64,000 nt of DNA from Actinomyces gerencseriae DSM 6844 (lineage in GTDB: Bacteria; Actinomycetota; Actinomycetes; Actinomycetales; Actinomycetaceae). The stretch covers positions 1 through 64,000 of the forward strand of contig NZ_KE386873.1 of NCBI RefSeq assembly GCF_000429265.1, written 5' to 3'. The notes below the pieces were generated by a model. The model saw only the letters and a list, made by a program, of their open reading frames with translations, was not told where the DNA came from and made no database searches. Made by a program: the position numbers and the translations under genes. Shown one piece after another: positions 1 to 8,752 of this stretch (position 1 is the first letter of the stretch; each line of letters opens with the position of its first letter).

Positions 1-240
1 CGCCCGTTACCTTGTTGGTGGTCCCGGGTGGTCCGGGGCTGGGCCAGCTGCTGTGGGCACGGGTGTCTTGCCCCTGTCTTCTAATGATCCGGGGGGCGAG
101 AGTCACCCGCGGCAGCCGGGCGCTGGTGACCGCTGATAAGGGGAACGGCCCGCTGCGTGTGAGGTCTTTCGCATACGTGGGTGCGGGACCGGTCGTCCAC
201 CGGCTGGCCCTGCACCCAGGAGCGAGAGGTGGCAGGAGAG

Positions 241-1465
241 ATGGATATCGAGGACATCGACGTCTTCATCGGTACCGGGCGTCGGTAAGGCAGAGCACTG
301 GGCTACGGCCCTGAGCCAGGAAGGGCGGAAAGTCCTCGACAGGACCCTACCCAACGACGAGGAGCGCCTGCGCGCTCTCTACAAGAAGCTGGCCGATCAT
401 GGGAACCTGCTGGTGGTGGTCGACCAGCCCGCCACCATCGGGGCCCTGGCCGTGGCGGTGGCTCAGGACATGGGCATCACCGTGGGCTACCTGCCCGGAC
501 TGTCCATGAGACGCATCGCTGACCTGACGCCGGGCAGCGCCAAGACCGACGCCAAGGACGCTGCCGTCATCGCCCAGGCCGCCAGGACCATGCCCCACAC
601 TCTGCATGCCATTAGCACCTCGGACGAGGAGACCGCAGCGCTGAGCATGCTGACTGGCTTCGACCTGGACCTGGCCCGCCAGGTCAACCAGACCGAGGGC
701 CGGATCCGGGGCCAGTCGTTCACCCAGACCCCGCCCAGCCCTCGAGACCGTGGTGGGGCCCTGGCCGGGCGCACGACTCCGTCCTGGAGGCCCGTCGCCG
801 CCCGGCACCGCCCCAGCCGACCTGAAGCGAGCGGGCAAGGCAAGGATTGACGCCAAGCTCAAGAAGCACGGGTGCAGGCGGCACGCCACCTGGGCAGCCC
901 AGATCGGCTCGGCCCTGGAGCACCAGACCGTGGTGGTCGCCGGCACCGACGCCGCCGCAGTGGTTCTGCCCCACCTGGCCAGGCAGCTCATCGCCCTGCA
1001 CGCTCAGCGGGCCGATGTCGCCGCCCAGGACAGTGGCCCTGGCGGGGGCCCACCCTCATGTGCCAGGTCCTGACCACCCGTGCCCGGGATCAGGGGTCCC
1101 GGCCGCCGCCGTCCTTGCTGGCCCAGACCCCGGGACAAGGACCTCCAGTCACCGGAGCCCACCTGGCCTCCTACGCCGGCCTGGCACCGGTAACCAGGAG
1201 ATCGGGCTCATCGATCCGTGGCGAGCACGTCTCCCACGGCGGCAACAAGAGGCTCAAGCGCGCCATGTTCCCCTCTGCCTTCGCCTCACTGCGCTCCGAC
1301 CCCGTCAGCCAGGCCTACTACCAGCGCAAACGCCAACAGGGGAAACGTCACAACCAGGCCGTCCTCGCCCTGGCCCACCGCCGCATCCCGACCCTGCACA
1401 CCACGATCCGCAACCACACCCTCTACACCCCCCAACCAGCCACGAAACTACCCACCGCCGCTTGA
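241..1465 (+). mobile_element. IS110-family insertion sequence remnant
   Basis: Only the transposase region can be recognised. IS110 elements usually lack terminal inverted repeats, and none was found, so the element ends are not defined. Bases 1-240 upstream and 1466-1548 downstream hold no convincing gene and may be partly element DNA. Because the transposase has three frameshifts, the copy should be immobile. Confidence 0.6.
241..1465 (+). pseudogene. IS110-family transposase, three frameshifts
   Basis: The reading frame starts at ATG 241 and must change frame near 275-285, near 720-750 and near 1050 to stay in homology. The N-terminal part after the first shift (VGKAEHWATAL, then TDAKDAAVIA near 545-575) matches the DEDD/RuvC-like domain of IS110 transposases. 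The C-terminal part (ASYAGLAPVTRRSG at about 1168-1209, then HGGNKRLKRAMF) matches the Transposase_20 domain with its catalytic Ser region. The first catalytic Asp, normally in a FxGLDVGK context, falls at the first frameshift and appears lost. The protein would be about 400 aa if intact. No target gene is visibly disrupted. Confidence 0.8.
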
Positions 1466-1548
1466 CACACCACATAGGGCCCCCCCCTTCCCGACCGCCG
1501 TTCCGCCCGGGCACGCCACTGGGCGCCGGAACGGTTCCTCCCGTTCCG

Positions 1549-1770
1549 TCAGCCCCATCGGCCGCCGGCCGCACCGCCGTCGTCGGGGCTGAAGACCTCG
1601 TCCACGCGCAGCTCGAACACGGCGGCGATCGCGAAGGCCAGGCGCAGCGACGGGTCGTACTTGCCGTTCTCAATGGCGATGATCGTCTGCCGCGAGACCC
1701 CCAGCGTCTCGCCGAGCTCCGCCTGGGTCCAGCGCCGCTTCCGGCGCAACCCTCGCACACGGTTCCACAT
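1549..1770 (-). CDS. XRE/Cro-type HTH regulator, small
   Basis: A 73-aa protein that is almost entirely one helix-turn-helix: residues 4-60 contain RRKRRWTQAELGETLGVSRQ followed by IENGKYDPSLRLAFAIA, the standard HTH_3 layout. It closely resembles small regulators (YozG-like) that accompany small membrane-protein genes in Gram-positives. It lies 19 nt after the stop of the membrane protein at 1790-2185 and is the last gene of a three-gene unit starting with the CPBP protease. I infer that it may bind the palindrome at 2972-2989 upstream of the unit; this is not shown by the sequence. No effector domain is present. Confidence 0.85.
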   Translation of the reverse strand: MWNRVRGLRRKRRWTQAELGETLGVSRQTIIAIENGKYDPSLRLAFAIAAVFELRVDEVFSPDDGGAAGGRWG

Positions 1771-1789
1771 CGCGGGCGGCCGGCGCTGC

Positions 1790-2185
1790 TCAGGTGTAGC
1801 GCCGACGGGCCAGGTAGCCCCCGAGCAGCCAACCGGCCATGAGAATCGCGAAGGCCCACATGAAGGACAGCTCGGCCAGACCGAAGACCTGGAAGATCCC
1901 GACGACCAGGACGACCGGCGCCCCGACGGCGAATCCGATGGCGAGGGACTCCACCATGACGCCGCGGGCGAGCTCGTCCGCCTCTCGCCACAGCAGCATG
2001 ACCGCGCGCACGATCAGTACGATCGAGGGCAGCACGACGAGGGCGCTGAGCATCCGCCACGGCGGGGTGAGGGCGCGTCCGACGAGCAGGGCGACGGGGA
2101 GCAGGACGCAGTAGGACGCCATCGCCGCGAAGAAGCGGACGAGATAACGACGAGTGGAGGGCTCCATGCCCTGAATTCTATTCAT
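1790..2185 (-). CDS. Small multi-pass membrane protein
   Basis: A 131-aa protein with four predicted membrane helices (about residues 18-36, 48-67, 82-102 and 106-124) and a short Arg-rich C-terminus. ATG 2185 is chosen because GGGGAAGA lies just upstream; a longer frame reading back to 2983 is a shadow of the protease gene. It starts 17 nt after the protease stop and is followed 19 nt later by the HTH gene, so the three are probably one transcript. The size and pairing with a YozG-like HTH protein recall DUF2178-like membrane proteins, but I do not recognise a defining motif. Function unknown. Confidence 0.75.
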   Translation of the reverse strand: MNRIQGMEPSTRRYLVRFFAAMASYCVLLPVALLVGRALTPPWRMLSALVVLPSIVLIVRAVMLLWREADELARGVMVESLAIGFAVGAPVVLVVGIFQVFGLAELSFMWAFAILMAGWLLGGYLARRRYT

Positions 2186-2202
2186 CGGTCTCGTCTTCCC
2201 CC

Positions 2203-2952
2203 TCACGCGAGCGCCGCGAGCAGCAGCGGAAGCCCGAGCCCGAGCAGGTCGAGCAGCCAGTGCCCGACGACCAGCGGCACCACCCGCCTGCGCCACAGGA
2301 GCAGTCCGGCGAACATGAGCCCGATCAGGAAGGTGCGGGCAACAGCGGCGACCATCGCCCGGGGGTCGGACGGGGCGAAGGCGATGTGCTGGAGGGCGAA
2401 GACGGCGGAGGCGGTGAGCACGGCCCCGGTCAGTCCCACGCGCCCCTGGAGGCGGGGCTGAAGGTAGCCGCGGTAGAGCGTCTCCTCGGCCAGCCCGATG
2501 GTCGCCGGCATGATCACGACGCCGACCAGGGCGATCCACAGGGGCGCCGCACCGTACGCCGTCGTCGTCGGCGGCGGCCCCTGGTAGGCGATGAGATTGG
2601 CGATGAAGGAGGCGGGGACCCAGACGAGCGCGACGATGAGCCCGCAGAGCAGACCCCGGGCGAGGTCGCCTCCCCGCACGGGTCGCAGAAGATCGGCCAG
2701 GCCGCGCCCCTCGGCGCGCAGGAGGCGGTGGACCAGCAGGAGCGTGACGACGTCGATCGGGATGATGAGGATGTTCATCCACAGCAGAGAGCGGCCCGCC
2801 GCCACGAGTGCGGCGCCGATGGCGATGAGCAGGGCGGGGCGCAGCCCCATGGCCAGGGCGAGCCGGGGCCACGGGGTGGAGACGACGGGAGCCGCGGCGT
2901 CGACGATGCGCGCACGGGCACCCTCGGATGCGGAAGCAGGGGAATCGGTCAT
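2203..2952 (-). CDS. CPBP family intramembrane metalloprotease
   Basis: A 249-aa polytopic protein of the CPBP (Abi/Rce1-like) family. The signature motifs are all present: EETLYRG at about residues 156-162 (Glu pair and Arg), FALQH at 185-189, and HWLLD at 231-235. These supply the metal-binding Glu and His residues. Members act in the membrane and are linked to prenyl-protein processing or bacteriocin self-immunity; the substrate here is unknown. ATG 2952 is preferred over 2979 because a TACATT -10 element ends six bases before it, giving a leaderless message. It is the first gene of a three-gene unit with a membrane protein and an HTH regulator. Confidence 0.9.
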   Translation of the reverse strand: MTDSPASASEGARARIVDAAAPVVSTPWPRLALAMGLRPALLIAIGAALVAAGRSLLWMNILIIPIDVVTLLLVHRLLRAEGRGLADLLRPVRGGDLARGLLCGLIVALVWVPASFIANLIAYQGPPPTTTAYGAAPLWIALVGVVIMPATIGLAEETLYRGYLQPRLQGRVGLTGAVLTASAVFALQHIAFAPSDPRAMVAAVARTFLIGLMFAGLLLWRRRVVPLVVGHWLLDLLGLGLPLLLAALA

Positions 2953-2989
2953 GTGCAAAATGTATGGTTTCCTTGACATTCATGTCAAG
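2952..2989 (-). promoter_or_regulatory. Leaderless promoter with palindromic operator
   Basis: On the minus strand, TTGACA (2988-2983) is followed after 18 bp by TACATT (2964-2959), and the predicted start falls at or near the A of ATG 2952. The -35 box lies inside an 18-bp palindrome at 2972-2989, with arms CTTGACAT and ATGTCAAG around a 2-nt centre. A repressor bound there would block the -35 box. The HTH protein encoded at the end of the unit is the obvious candidate. Confidence 0.7.
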
Positions 2990-3036
2990 AAGCCTTCACA
3001 TTTCGGAATGAAATCCTTCGCTCAGGGGACTTCCCG

Positions 3037-3711
3037 ATGCCCACACCCCGCACTCTTTCCCTACGCTGGTCCGACGTGAGCACCACAACGCCGCGACCCG
3101 CTGCCCGCAAGCCCCGCCTCCTCGTCGTCGCCGGGCACCCCGACCCGCAGAGCTACTCGCACGCGTTGGCCCGCGCGTACGCCGACACCGCGCGCCAGGC
3201 CGGCGCCGCCGTCACCGTCATCGATCTCGCCACGACCGACTTCGACCCGGTTCTGCGCGGGGGCTACCGGACGCGCATGCCGGAGGACCCCTTCATCACC
3301 CTCTCGCAGAACGAGCTCATCACCTGCGACCACCTGGCCCTGGCCTTCCCCACCTGGTGGTCGGCCGAGCCCTCCCTCCTCAAGGGATGGTTCGACCGGG
3401 TCCTGACCCCCGGTATCGCCTATCGATACCGGCCCGGCAAGCTGATGCCCGAGCGGCTGCTCGACGGTCGTACGGCCTCCATCATCACGACGTCCCACGG
3501 ACCGACCCTGTGGACCCGCCTGGCACCGGGAGGATCGGTGGCACGCGTCGGACGCTCCGTCCTCGGCTACTGCGGCATGCGCGTGACCCAGCGCCTCGTC
3601 CTGGGCGGGATGGAGGGCGAGGACGACACCCCGCAGCGTCGTCGGGACTTCCTGAAGCGGACCGCCGACGCGGCGATGCGCCAGGTCGAGGACATCAGAC
3701 GGTCCCGGTGA
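3037..3711 (+). CDS. NAD(P)H-dependent flavodoxin-fold oxidoreductase
   Basis: A 224-aa protein of the NAD(P)H quinone oxidoreductase / flavodoxin_2 family, predicted to reduce quinones or similar acceptors with FMN or FAD. After a variable 27-residue N-terminus comes LLVVAGHPDPQSYSHAL (phosphate-binding start of the fold), then LALAFPTWWSAEPSLLKGWFDRV, typical of KefF/MdaB-like reductases. The ITTSHGPTLW segment matches the usual third loop. ATG 3037 has AGGGGA seven bases upstream. GTG 3076 is an alternative, with a TACGCT box eight bases before it that would suit a leaderless start. It is transcribed divergently from the protease unit. Confidence 0.85.
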   Translation: MPTPRTLSLRWSDVSTTTPRPAARKPRLLVVAGHPDPQSYSHALARAYADTARQAGAAVTVIDLATTDFDPVLRGGYRTRMPEDPFITLSQNELITCDHLALAFPTWWSAEPSLLKGWFDRVLTPGIAYRYRPGKLMPERLLDGRTASIITTSHGPTLWTRLAPGGSVARVGRSVLGYCGMRVTQRLVLGGMEGEDDTPQRRRDFLKRTADAAMRQVEDIRRSR

Positions 3712-3804
3712 GGACGTTGCGGAACTCTGCACGAGATACTCTGAGTGGAGTGCTCGAACTCACGGCGCGTCGGCGCAGAGCGAGGCAGGATGCAGTCAGT
3801 GCAT

Positions 3805-3816
3805 CAGTACGTACTG
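3805..3816. promoter_or_regulatory. 12-bp perfect palindrome before DUF488 gene
   Basis: CAGTACGTACTG is a perfect palindrome ending 13 bp before the ribosome binding site GGAGG (3830-3834) of the DUF488 gene. It could be an operator, or a hairpin in the leader. A TACTCT box at 3738-3743 is a possible -10 element upstream. Confidence 0.35.
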
Positions 3817-3838
3817 CCGAGCGCGGTTGGAGGTCGCT

Positions 3839-4339
3839 ATGACTGGTCGTTTAGTCGGCTGGGGTTACCAGGGCAGGAGCCTTGATGAGCTGGTGGAGGA
3901 CATGCGGACGCACGGAGCGACACGATTGGTCGACGTCAGGCTGACGCCGATATCGCGGGTGAGGGGCTTTTCCAAGGGCCGCCTGCGCGACCGACTGGAG
4001 GCCGAGGGCCTGACCTACGAACACCGGCCGGAACTCGGCAACCCGAAGGACAACCGAGCCGGTTACGCCGAACCGAACACTCCTGCCGCGAATAAGGCGC
4101 ACCTGCGCTACTACACGGAGGTCGTCGACTCCAAGGCGGGCAATCGGGAGATCGAGCGGTTGGCCACGCTTATCGACGAGGACGAGGTCATCTTCATCCT
4201 GTGCTTCGAGCGCGAGCAGGAGTGCTGCCACCGCGCCCAGGTCATTGACGCGGTCGATATGATGCGCGGTCCCGCCTTCTGCGAGAAGATCCTGCTCGCT
4301 GATCAGAAGAGCGTGCTCGCATCCGCGCGAGCACGCTGA
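3839..4339 (+). CDS. DUF488 family protein
   Basis: A 166-aa protein. The N-terminus (VGWGYQGRSLDELVEDM, then LVDVRLTP and GFSKGRLRDRLEAEGLTY) and the C-terminal CFEREQECCHRAQVI are the hallmarks of DUF488. The conserved Arg after the first strand and the Cys-Glu/Cys-His-Arg motif are intact. The biochemical function of the family is not established to my knowledge. ATG 3839 follows GGAGG by five bases; an upstream TTG at 3827 is not needed. The gene ends 37 nt inside the tail of the convergent gene at 4303-5171, so the two overlap tail to tail and may form a functional pair. Confidence 0.85.
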   Translation: MTGRLVGWGYQGRSLDELVEDMRTHGATRLVDVRLTPISRVRGFSKGRLRDRLEAEGLTYEHRPELGNPKDNRAGYAEPNTPAANKAHLRYYTEVVDSKAGNREIERLATLIDEDEVIFILCFEREQECCHRAQVIDAVDMMRGPAFCEKILLADQKSVLASARAR

Positions 4340-5171
4340 ACCTCTCTGACGGACGGGTAGTAGATGCTGAGCACGGAGAAGGACCGGCGTTTGCTCGCAC
4401 TGGCGTTGTTGCCCAGGATGAAGCACGTATCTCTGCGGGGGTCGAGCATGCGGGCCTCGAACATGTCGCGCACCCACGTCCCGACGTCGGCACGGCGCAT
4501 CTGGGCCCTGCGCTGAAGGGCGGTAAGCTCCCAGTCGAGCACTCCCTGCTCGTGTCCCGAGCAGCCCGCCCCCCGCACCTGTAACGATACCAGGCCTGCA
4601 GAGGCGGGTTCTCCAACGGAGGAGCGTCATTGTGCCCGAGGCCGCCGAGCGGAAGCGGTGCTTGTCGCTCCCATTTCTGCAAGGACCGCTGTTGCGATGC
4701 GGACCATCCCCTATGCGGCTTAAGGACCAAGGAGGCGTCCCGAGGGCGGACAATACCGAGGGACGTCGCGTTGACGTCTTCGCGTGTCCCGGCGATCAAC
4801 CGGCACGTGGTCGTCCGCTCTATCCGGTCCATGAGCAGATATCTTGCGCTCCCGGGCTCGTATCTGCGCTCGATGGCGATGTTGGCGAGATCGACCCTGA
4901 GACTCTCGGGGCGTCCGTCCCTCTTCGGCTGCTTCACGTCGACAGCGACCACCGTGTACTTCTGAAACTGCGAAGCCGAATCAAGGTGGCGGAATGGAAT
5001 CGGGTAGAGCCTCACCCAGCGCATGGGACCGGGCGATAGCGCGACGCCGGCGACGCAGACGGTGTCCTCGTATGTCGCCGAAGGCGTCGGGGTGGTTTTA
5101 ACAAGGATCAGGACCTCGATTCGCCGTCCAGCCCTGTCAAGGGTACGCGCCCGCTCGATCGTCTCATCCAT
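4303..5171 (-). pseudogene. Cys/His-cluster protein paired with DUF488, frameshifted
   Basis: Reading from ATG 5171, the protein runs for about 198 residues (VEVLILVKT-like start, VAGVALSPGPMRWVRLYPIP, DLANIAIERRYEPGSARYLL) to WYRYRC. It then leaves frame in a run of six G at about 4570-4575. A second frame continues at once with GAGCSGHEQGVLDWELTAL and runs another 85 residues to the stop at 4303. One base missing from the G run explains the break exactly. Joined, the product is about 289 aa with a C...C...H cluster that looks metal-binding. I recall similar unnamed proteins next to DUF488 but no established function. The break may be real, a sequencing error or a slippage switch. Confidence 0.65.
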
Positions 5172-5292
5172 GCCCCGGCCCTCGTTGGCGATTCCTGTTC
5201 GACCCGAGCAGAAGCGTACGACAGCCGGACGGAAGTCCACGGATAGCTGCAAGACCGCGGTACGACGAACGGGCCGTTCCGGGCCCCGCGCG

Positions 5293-7155
5293 TCAGCGGC
5301 GCACGGCCGAACGGTCGCCGTGGGAGCGCCCCCGCGCCCCTCTCCGTCCCCGGCTGCTCCGGCCGGCACCGCTCCGCCCGGCGTTCCTCCGACGACCGAC
5401 GCTCCTCCGCCCGCGCGGCGCACCGTGCCCGGCTCCATCGCCGCCTCCGCCGCGACCGCCGCGACGAGGCCGGCCATCGCCGCCTCCCGACCCGGCGGGC
5501 CCGTGCGTCGGGCGACCCGGTGCCGGGGCGGTGCTCGATCTGCGGCCGCCTGCGCGCGCCGTCGACGCCGTCGGGCGTCCCGCGCCCGGGACACCGCCCT
5601 TGATGGCGACGCCCTCGGGCATGTCCTCCGCGGCGACCGGGGGCGCGACCCGGCCGACCAGCGCGGTCACGGCGTCGTCGGCGGGGCGGATGCGCTCGAT
5701 GCCGGCCCTGATCCCGGCCTTCCTGATCAGCATCCGGACGTCGTTCCCCTGCTCGGGCAGCACGAGGGTGACCACGGTTCCGGCGGCACCGGCGCGGGCG
5801 GTGCGGCCCGACCGGTGCAGGTAGGCCTTGTGCTCGGCGGGCGGATCGACGTGGACGACCAGCTCCACTCCGGAGATGTCGATGCCGCGGGCGGCGATGT
5901 CGGTGGCGACCATGACGTGGACCTGGCCGGATGAGAAGGCGCGCATGGCCCGCTCACGGGCGCTCTGGCTCATATTGCCCTGGAGCTCGACGGCGGGGAT
6001 GCCATCCCGGGTGAGCCTGCGCGCCAGGCGCCTGGCCAAGTGCTTGGTGCGGGTGAACAGGATCCGCCGCCCGGTGCCGGAGGCGAGGCGTCGCACGACG
6101 TCGTCCTTGGCGCTCCTGTCCGCCATCATCCACACGCGGTGGTCCATGTCGGTCGGGGACGTCGAGGAGTCGACGGCGTGGTGGAGCGGGTCGTGGAGGA
6201 ACTCCTCGACGATCCTGTCCACGCCGTTGTCCAGGGTGGCGGAGAAGAGCAGGCGCTGACCGCGGGCCGGGGTGGCGCGCATGATGCGGCGCACGCCGGG
6301 CAGGAAGCCGAGGTCGGCCATGTGATCGGCCTCGTCGAGAACGGTCATGCTCACGTCGTCGAGGCTGACGACGCCCTGCCCCATGAGGTCGAGGAGGCGC
6401 CCCGGGCAGGCGACGACGATATCGACGGCCCCGGCCAGGGCCCTCTCCTGGGGCCTCTGGGACACGCCGCCGAAGATGGTGGTCACGCTCAGCGAGACGG
6501 CGTCGGCCAGGGGCCTGATGGTCTCGGCGATCTGGCCGGCGAGCTCGCGGGTCGGAGCCAGGACCAGGCCGATGGGATGGCCGGCGCGCGCCACGTCCTC
6601 CTCGGCGAGGCGCTGGACGAGGGGCAGGGCGAAGGCGAGGGTCTTGCCGGACCCGGTGCGCCCGCGGCCGAGCACATCGCGACCGGCGAGGGTGTCGGGC
6701 AGGGTGGCGGTCTGGATGGGGAAGGGCGCGGTGAAACCGCGGGAGCCGAGGTCCGCCACGAGGTCCGGATCCACGCCCAGGGAGGCGAAGGTCGCAGCCG
6801 GAGTCGTCGGGGTCGTCGGAGTGCTCGGGGCCGCCGGTGAGGCCCCGCCGGCGCGGCGGGTCGCGGAGCGGGTCGGGGCAGGGGCCCGGCGGGAGGCGGC
6901 AGGGCGACCGCCGGCTCCGGACATCCCGGAGCGGGGAGGGGTGCGCGTGGTGGGCACGGTGGTGGGCACGGAAGTCCTGTCGTTCGGGACCGGGCGCACG
7001 TCGGACGCGGATCGGTCGGGGCGTGCGCGTCGGTGCGTGGAGGTGCCGGCGTTCGGGGCTCGACGGCGCGGCGCCGTCAGTGGACGTGCGCGCACCGGAG
7101 CCGAGGCACCAGCCGGGCCACGGCGGGCTGCCGGGCCGAGGACGTACTCTTCCAC
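5293..7155 (-). CDS. DEAD-box RNA helicase
   Basis: A 620-aa ATP-dependent RNA helicase with every core motif: PFPIQ (Q motif, about 144-148), GRTGSGKT (165-172), PTRELAGQ, CPGRLLDL, DEAD (274-277), SAT (305-307), TDIAARGID (about 418-426) and HRSGRTAR (447-454). The last 90 residues are Arg/Gly-rich, typical of RNA-binding tails on actinobacterial RhlE/DeaD-like helicases; likely roles are ribosome assembly or RNA decay. The first 120 residues are low-complexity and poorly constrained. GTG 7155 gives the longest frame with a weak GGAG upstream, and ATG 6924 is an alternative start. It lies downstream of the gluconate genes on the same strand but about 140 nt away. Confidence 0.88.
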   Translation of the reverse strand: MEEYVLGPAARRGPAGASAPVRARPLTAPRRRAPNAGTSTHRRARPDRSASDVRPVPNDRTSVPTTVPTTRTPPRSGMSGAGGRPAASRRAPAPTRSATRRAGGASPAAPSTPTTPTTPAATFASLGVDPDLVADLGSRGFTAPFPIQTATLPDTLAGRDVLGRGRTGSGKTLAFALPLVQRLAEEDVARAGHPIGLVLAPTRELAGQIAETIRPLADAVSLSVTTIFGGVSQRPQERALAGAVDIVVACPGRLLDLMGQGVVSLDDVSMTVLDEADHMADLGFLPGVRRIMRATPARGQRLLFSATLDNGVDRIVEEFLHDPLHHAVDSSTSPTDMDHRVWMMADRSAKDDVVRRLASGTGRRILFTRTKHLARRLARRLTRDGIPAVELQGNMSQSARERAMRAFSSGQVHVMVATDIAARGIDISGVELVVHVDPPAEHKAYLHRSGRTARAGAAGTVVTLVLPEQGNDVRMLIRKAGIRAGIERIRPADDAVTALVGRVAPPVAAEDMPEGVAIKGGVPGAGRPTASTARAGGRRSSTAPAPGRPTHGPAGSGGGDGRPRRGGRGGGGDGAGHGAPRGRRSVGRRRNAGRSGAGRSSRGRRGARGRSHGDRSAVRR

Positions 7156-7193
7156 GCACCGCCGCTCCGCGCCATGACGTGCGCCTCACCCGT

Positions 7194-7278
7194 GGGTCCC
7201 GCGGGCCGAGCCCGTCCCGTCGTCCGACGTGGAAGCCGGGTCGGCGGGCGCCCGGGCCCCGCGGGCCGAGCCCGCCCG
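7194..7278. repeat. Two-copy direct repeat, 60-bp period
   Basis: CCCGCGGGCCGAGCCCG occurs at 7198-7214 and again at 7258-7274. Allowing two mismatches the match extends to about 25 bp (from 7194 and 7254), with about 35 unrelated bases between copies. It sits between the helicase and gntP genes. It is a weaker member of the two-copy repeat class seen at 9341, 15616, 17049 and 31313. Confidence 0.5.
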
Positions 7279-7294
7279 CCGCGCGGCAAGGCCG

Positions 7295-8698
7295 CTAGAG
7301 CACCCCGAGGCCGAGCGCGATGACGCCGATGACCACCATGGCGGTCACCGACAGGATGGTCTCCATGAGCGACCAGGTCTTGAAGGTCTGCCCCACCGTC
7401 AACCCGAAGTACTCCTTGACCAGCCAGAAGCCGGCGTCGTTGACGTGGGAGAGGAACACCGAGCCAGCACCGATCGCCAGCACGAGGAGGGCGATTTCGA
7501 TGGAGGGCATGTCGGCGGCGAGCGGCGCCATGATCCCCGCGGCCGTGACGGTGGCGACGGTCGCCGATCCCGTGGCCAGGCGCACCGCGACGGCGACGAG
7601 CCAGCCCGCCAGCAGCTCCGGGACGGCGGCCTGCTGGATCCAGGTGGCGATGATGCCGGCGATGCCGGAGTCGACGAGGGTCTGCTTGAAGCCGCCCCCG
7701 GCGCCCACGATGAGCAGGATCCCGGCGATCGGCCCGAGGGAGGCGCCCACCCGGCCGGACACCTCGTCGGCGCGCAGGCCCAGGCGCGTGCCGAACAGGC
7801 GCATCGCGACCAGGACGGTGATCAGCAGCGCCACGACGGGCTGGCCGATGAACAGGGCGGCGTGCGCGAGAGGATTGGTCGTGTCCTCGGGCACCAGGGT
7901 CTCCACGACGGTGCGCAGGAGCATGAGCACCACGGGCAGCAGGATGACGGACAGGGAGGCGCCGAAGGACGGGCGCGGCCCCTCGTGGGCCCGGTCGGAG
8001 CCGCCGAGCGGCTCGGGCGCCTCGACGGGGACCCACCCGGCCATGACGCGCGCGGCCAGGGGGCCGGAGATGATGACGGTGGGCACGGCCACCAGCAGCC
8101 CCAGCCCGAGGGTCATCCCGAGGTTCGCGCCGACGGCGTCGATGGCGATGAGCGGGCCGGGGTGCGGGGGCACGAGGCCGTGGAGGGCGGACAGGCCGGC
8201 GAGCGCCGGCACACCGACCAGGACGAGCGGCTGGCGGGCGCGCCGCGCGACGATCATGACCACGGGGATGAGCAGGACGATGCCGACCTCGAAGAACAGC
8301 GGGATGCCCACGACGAAGGCGATGAGCGCCATGGCCCAGGGCAGCCGCGGACCGGACGTGCGCGCCAGGATCGTATCGACGATCTGGTCGGCGCCGCCGG
8401 AGTCGATGAGGAGCCTGCCGATGATCGCCCCGAAGGCGATGAGCACGCCCACGTCGCCGATGGTCGATCCCAGCCCGCGGGTGAAGGCCTTGAAGGTGTC
8501 GGTCAGCGGGACGCCGGCGGCGACGGCGAGCACCGCCGAGCCGAGGGTGAGCGCGAGGAAGGGGTGCATCCTGCTCCACACGATGAGCACGACGATGACG
8601 GCGACGCCGAGGACGGCCGCGATGATGAGCCGCGTGCTGCTGTCGGAATGGGTCACCGCGTCGGCGGCGGGAAGGGCCAGCATGGCTGTGGACGTCAT
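7295..8698 (-). CDS. gntP: GntP family gluconate:H+ symporter
   Basis: A 467-aa transporter with about 12-13 hydrophobic segments. Family features include GIPLFFEVGIVLLIPVV, LSALHGLVPPHPGPL, LRADEVSGRVGASLGPIAGI, TGSATVATVTAAGI and LSHVNDAGFWLVKEYFGL, all characteristic of the GntP/DsdX family. Substrate gluconate is inferred mainly from the gluconokinase gene just upstream on the same strand (53 nt gap), which is transcribed first. The second GntP-family gene in this window (36534-37904) is linked to four-carbon acid genes, so the two probably differ in substrate. Confidence 0.92.
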   Translation of the reverse strand: MTSTAMLALPAADAVTHSDSSTRLIIAAVLGVAVIVVLIVWSRMHPFLALTLGSAVLAVAAGVPLTDTFKAFTRGLGSTIGDVGVLIAFGAIIGRLLIDSGGADQIVDTILARTSGPRLPWAMALIAFVVGIPLFFEVGIVLLIPVVMIVARRARQPLVLVGVPALAGLSALHGLVPPHPGPLIAIDAVGANLGMTLGLGLLVAVPTVIISGPLAARVMAGWVPVEAPEPLGGSDRAHEGPRPSFGASLSVILLPVVLMLLRTVVETLVPEDTTNPLAHAALFIGQPVVALLITVLVAMRLFGTRLGLRADEVSGRVGASLGPIAGILLIVGAGGGFKQTLVDSGIAGIIATWIQQAAVPELLAGWLVAVAVRLATGSATVATVTAAGIMAPLAADMPSIEIALLVLAIGAGSVFLSHVNDAGFWLVKEYFGLTVGQTFKTWSLMETILSVTAMVVIGVIALGLGVL

Positions 8699-8752
8699 TG
8701 TCGTCTCCGGATTGCGAGGTGACGGGTCGCCGGAAGCGGGGCGAGTGAGGGA

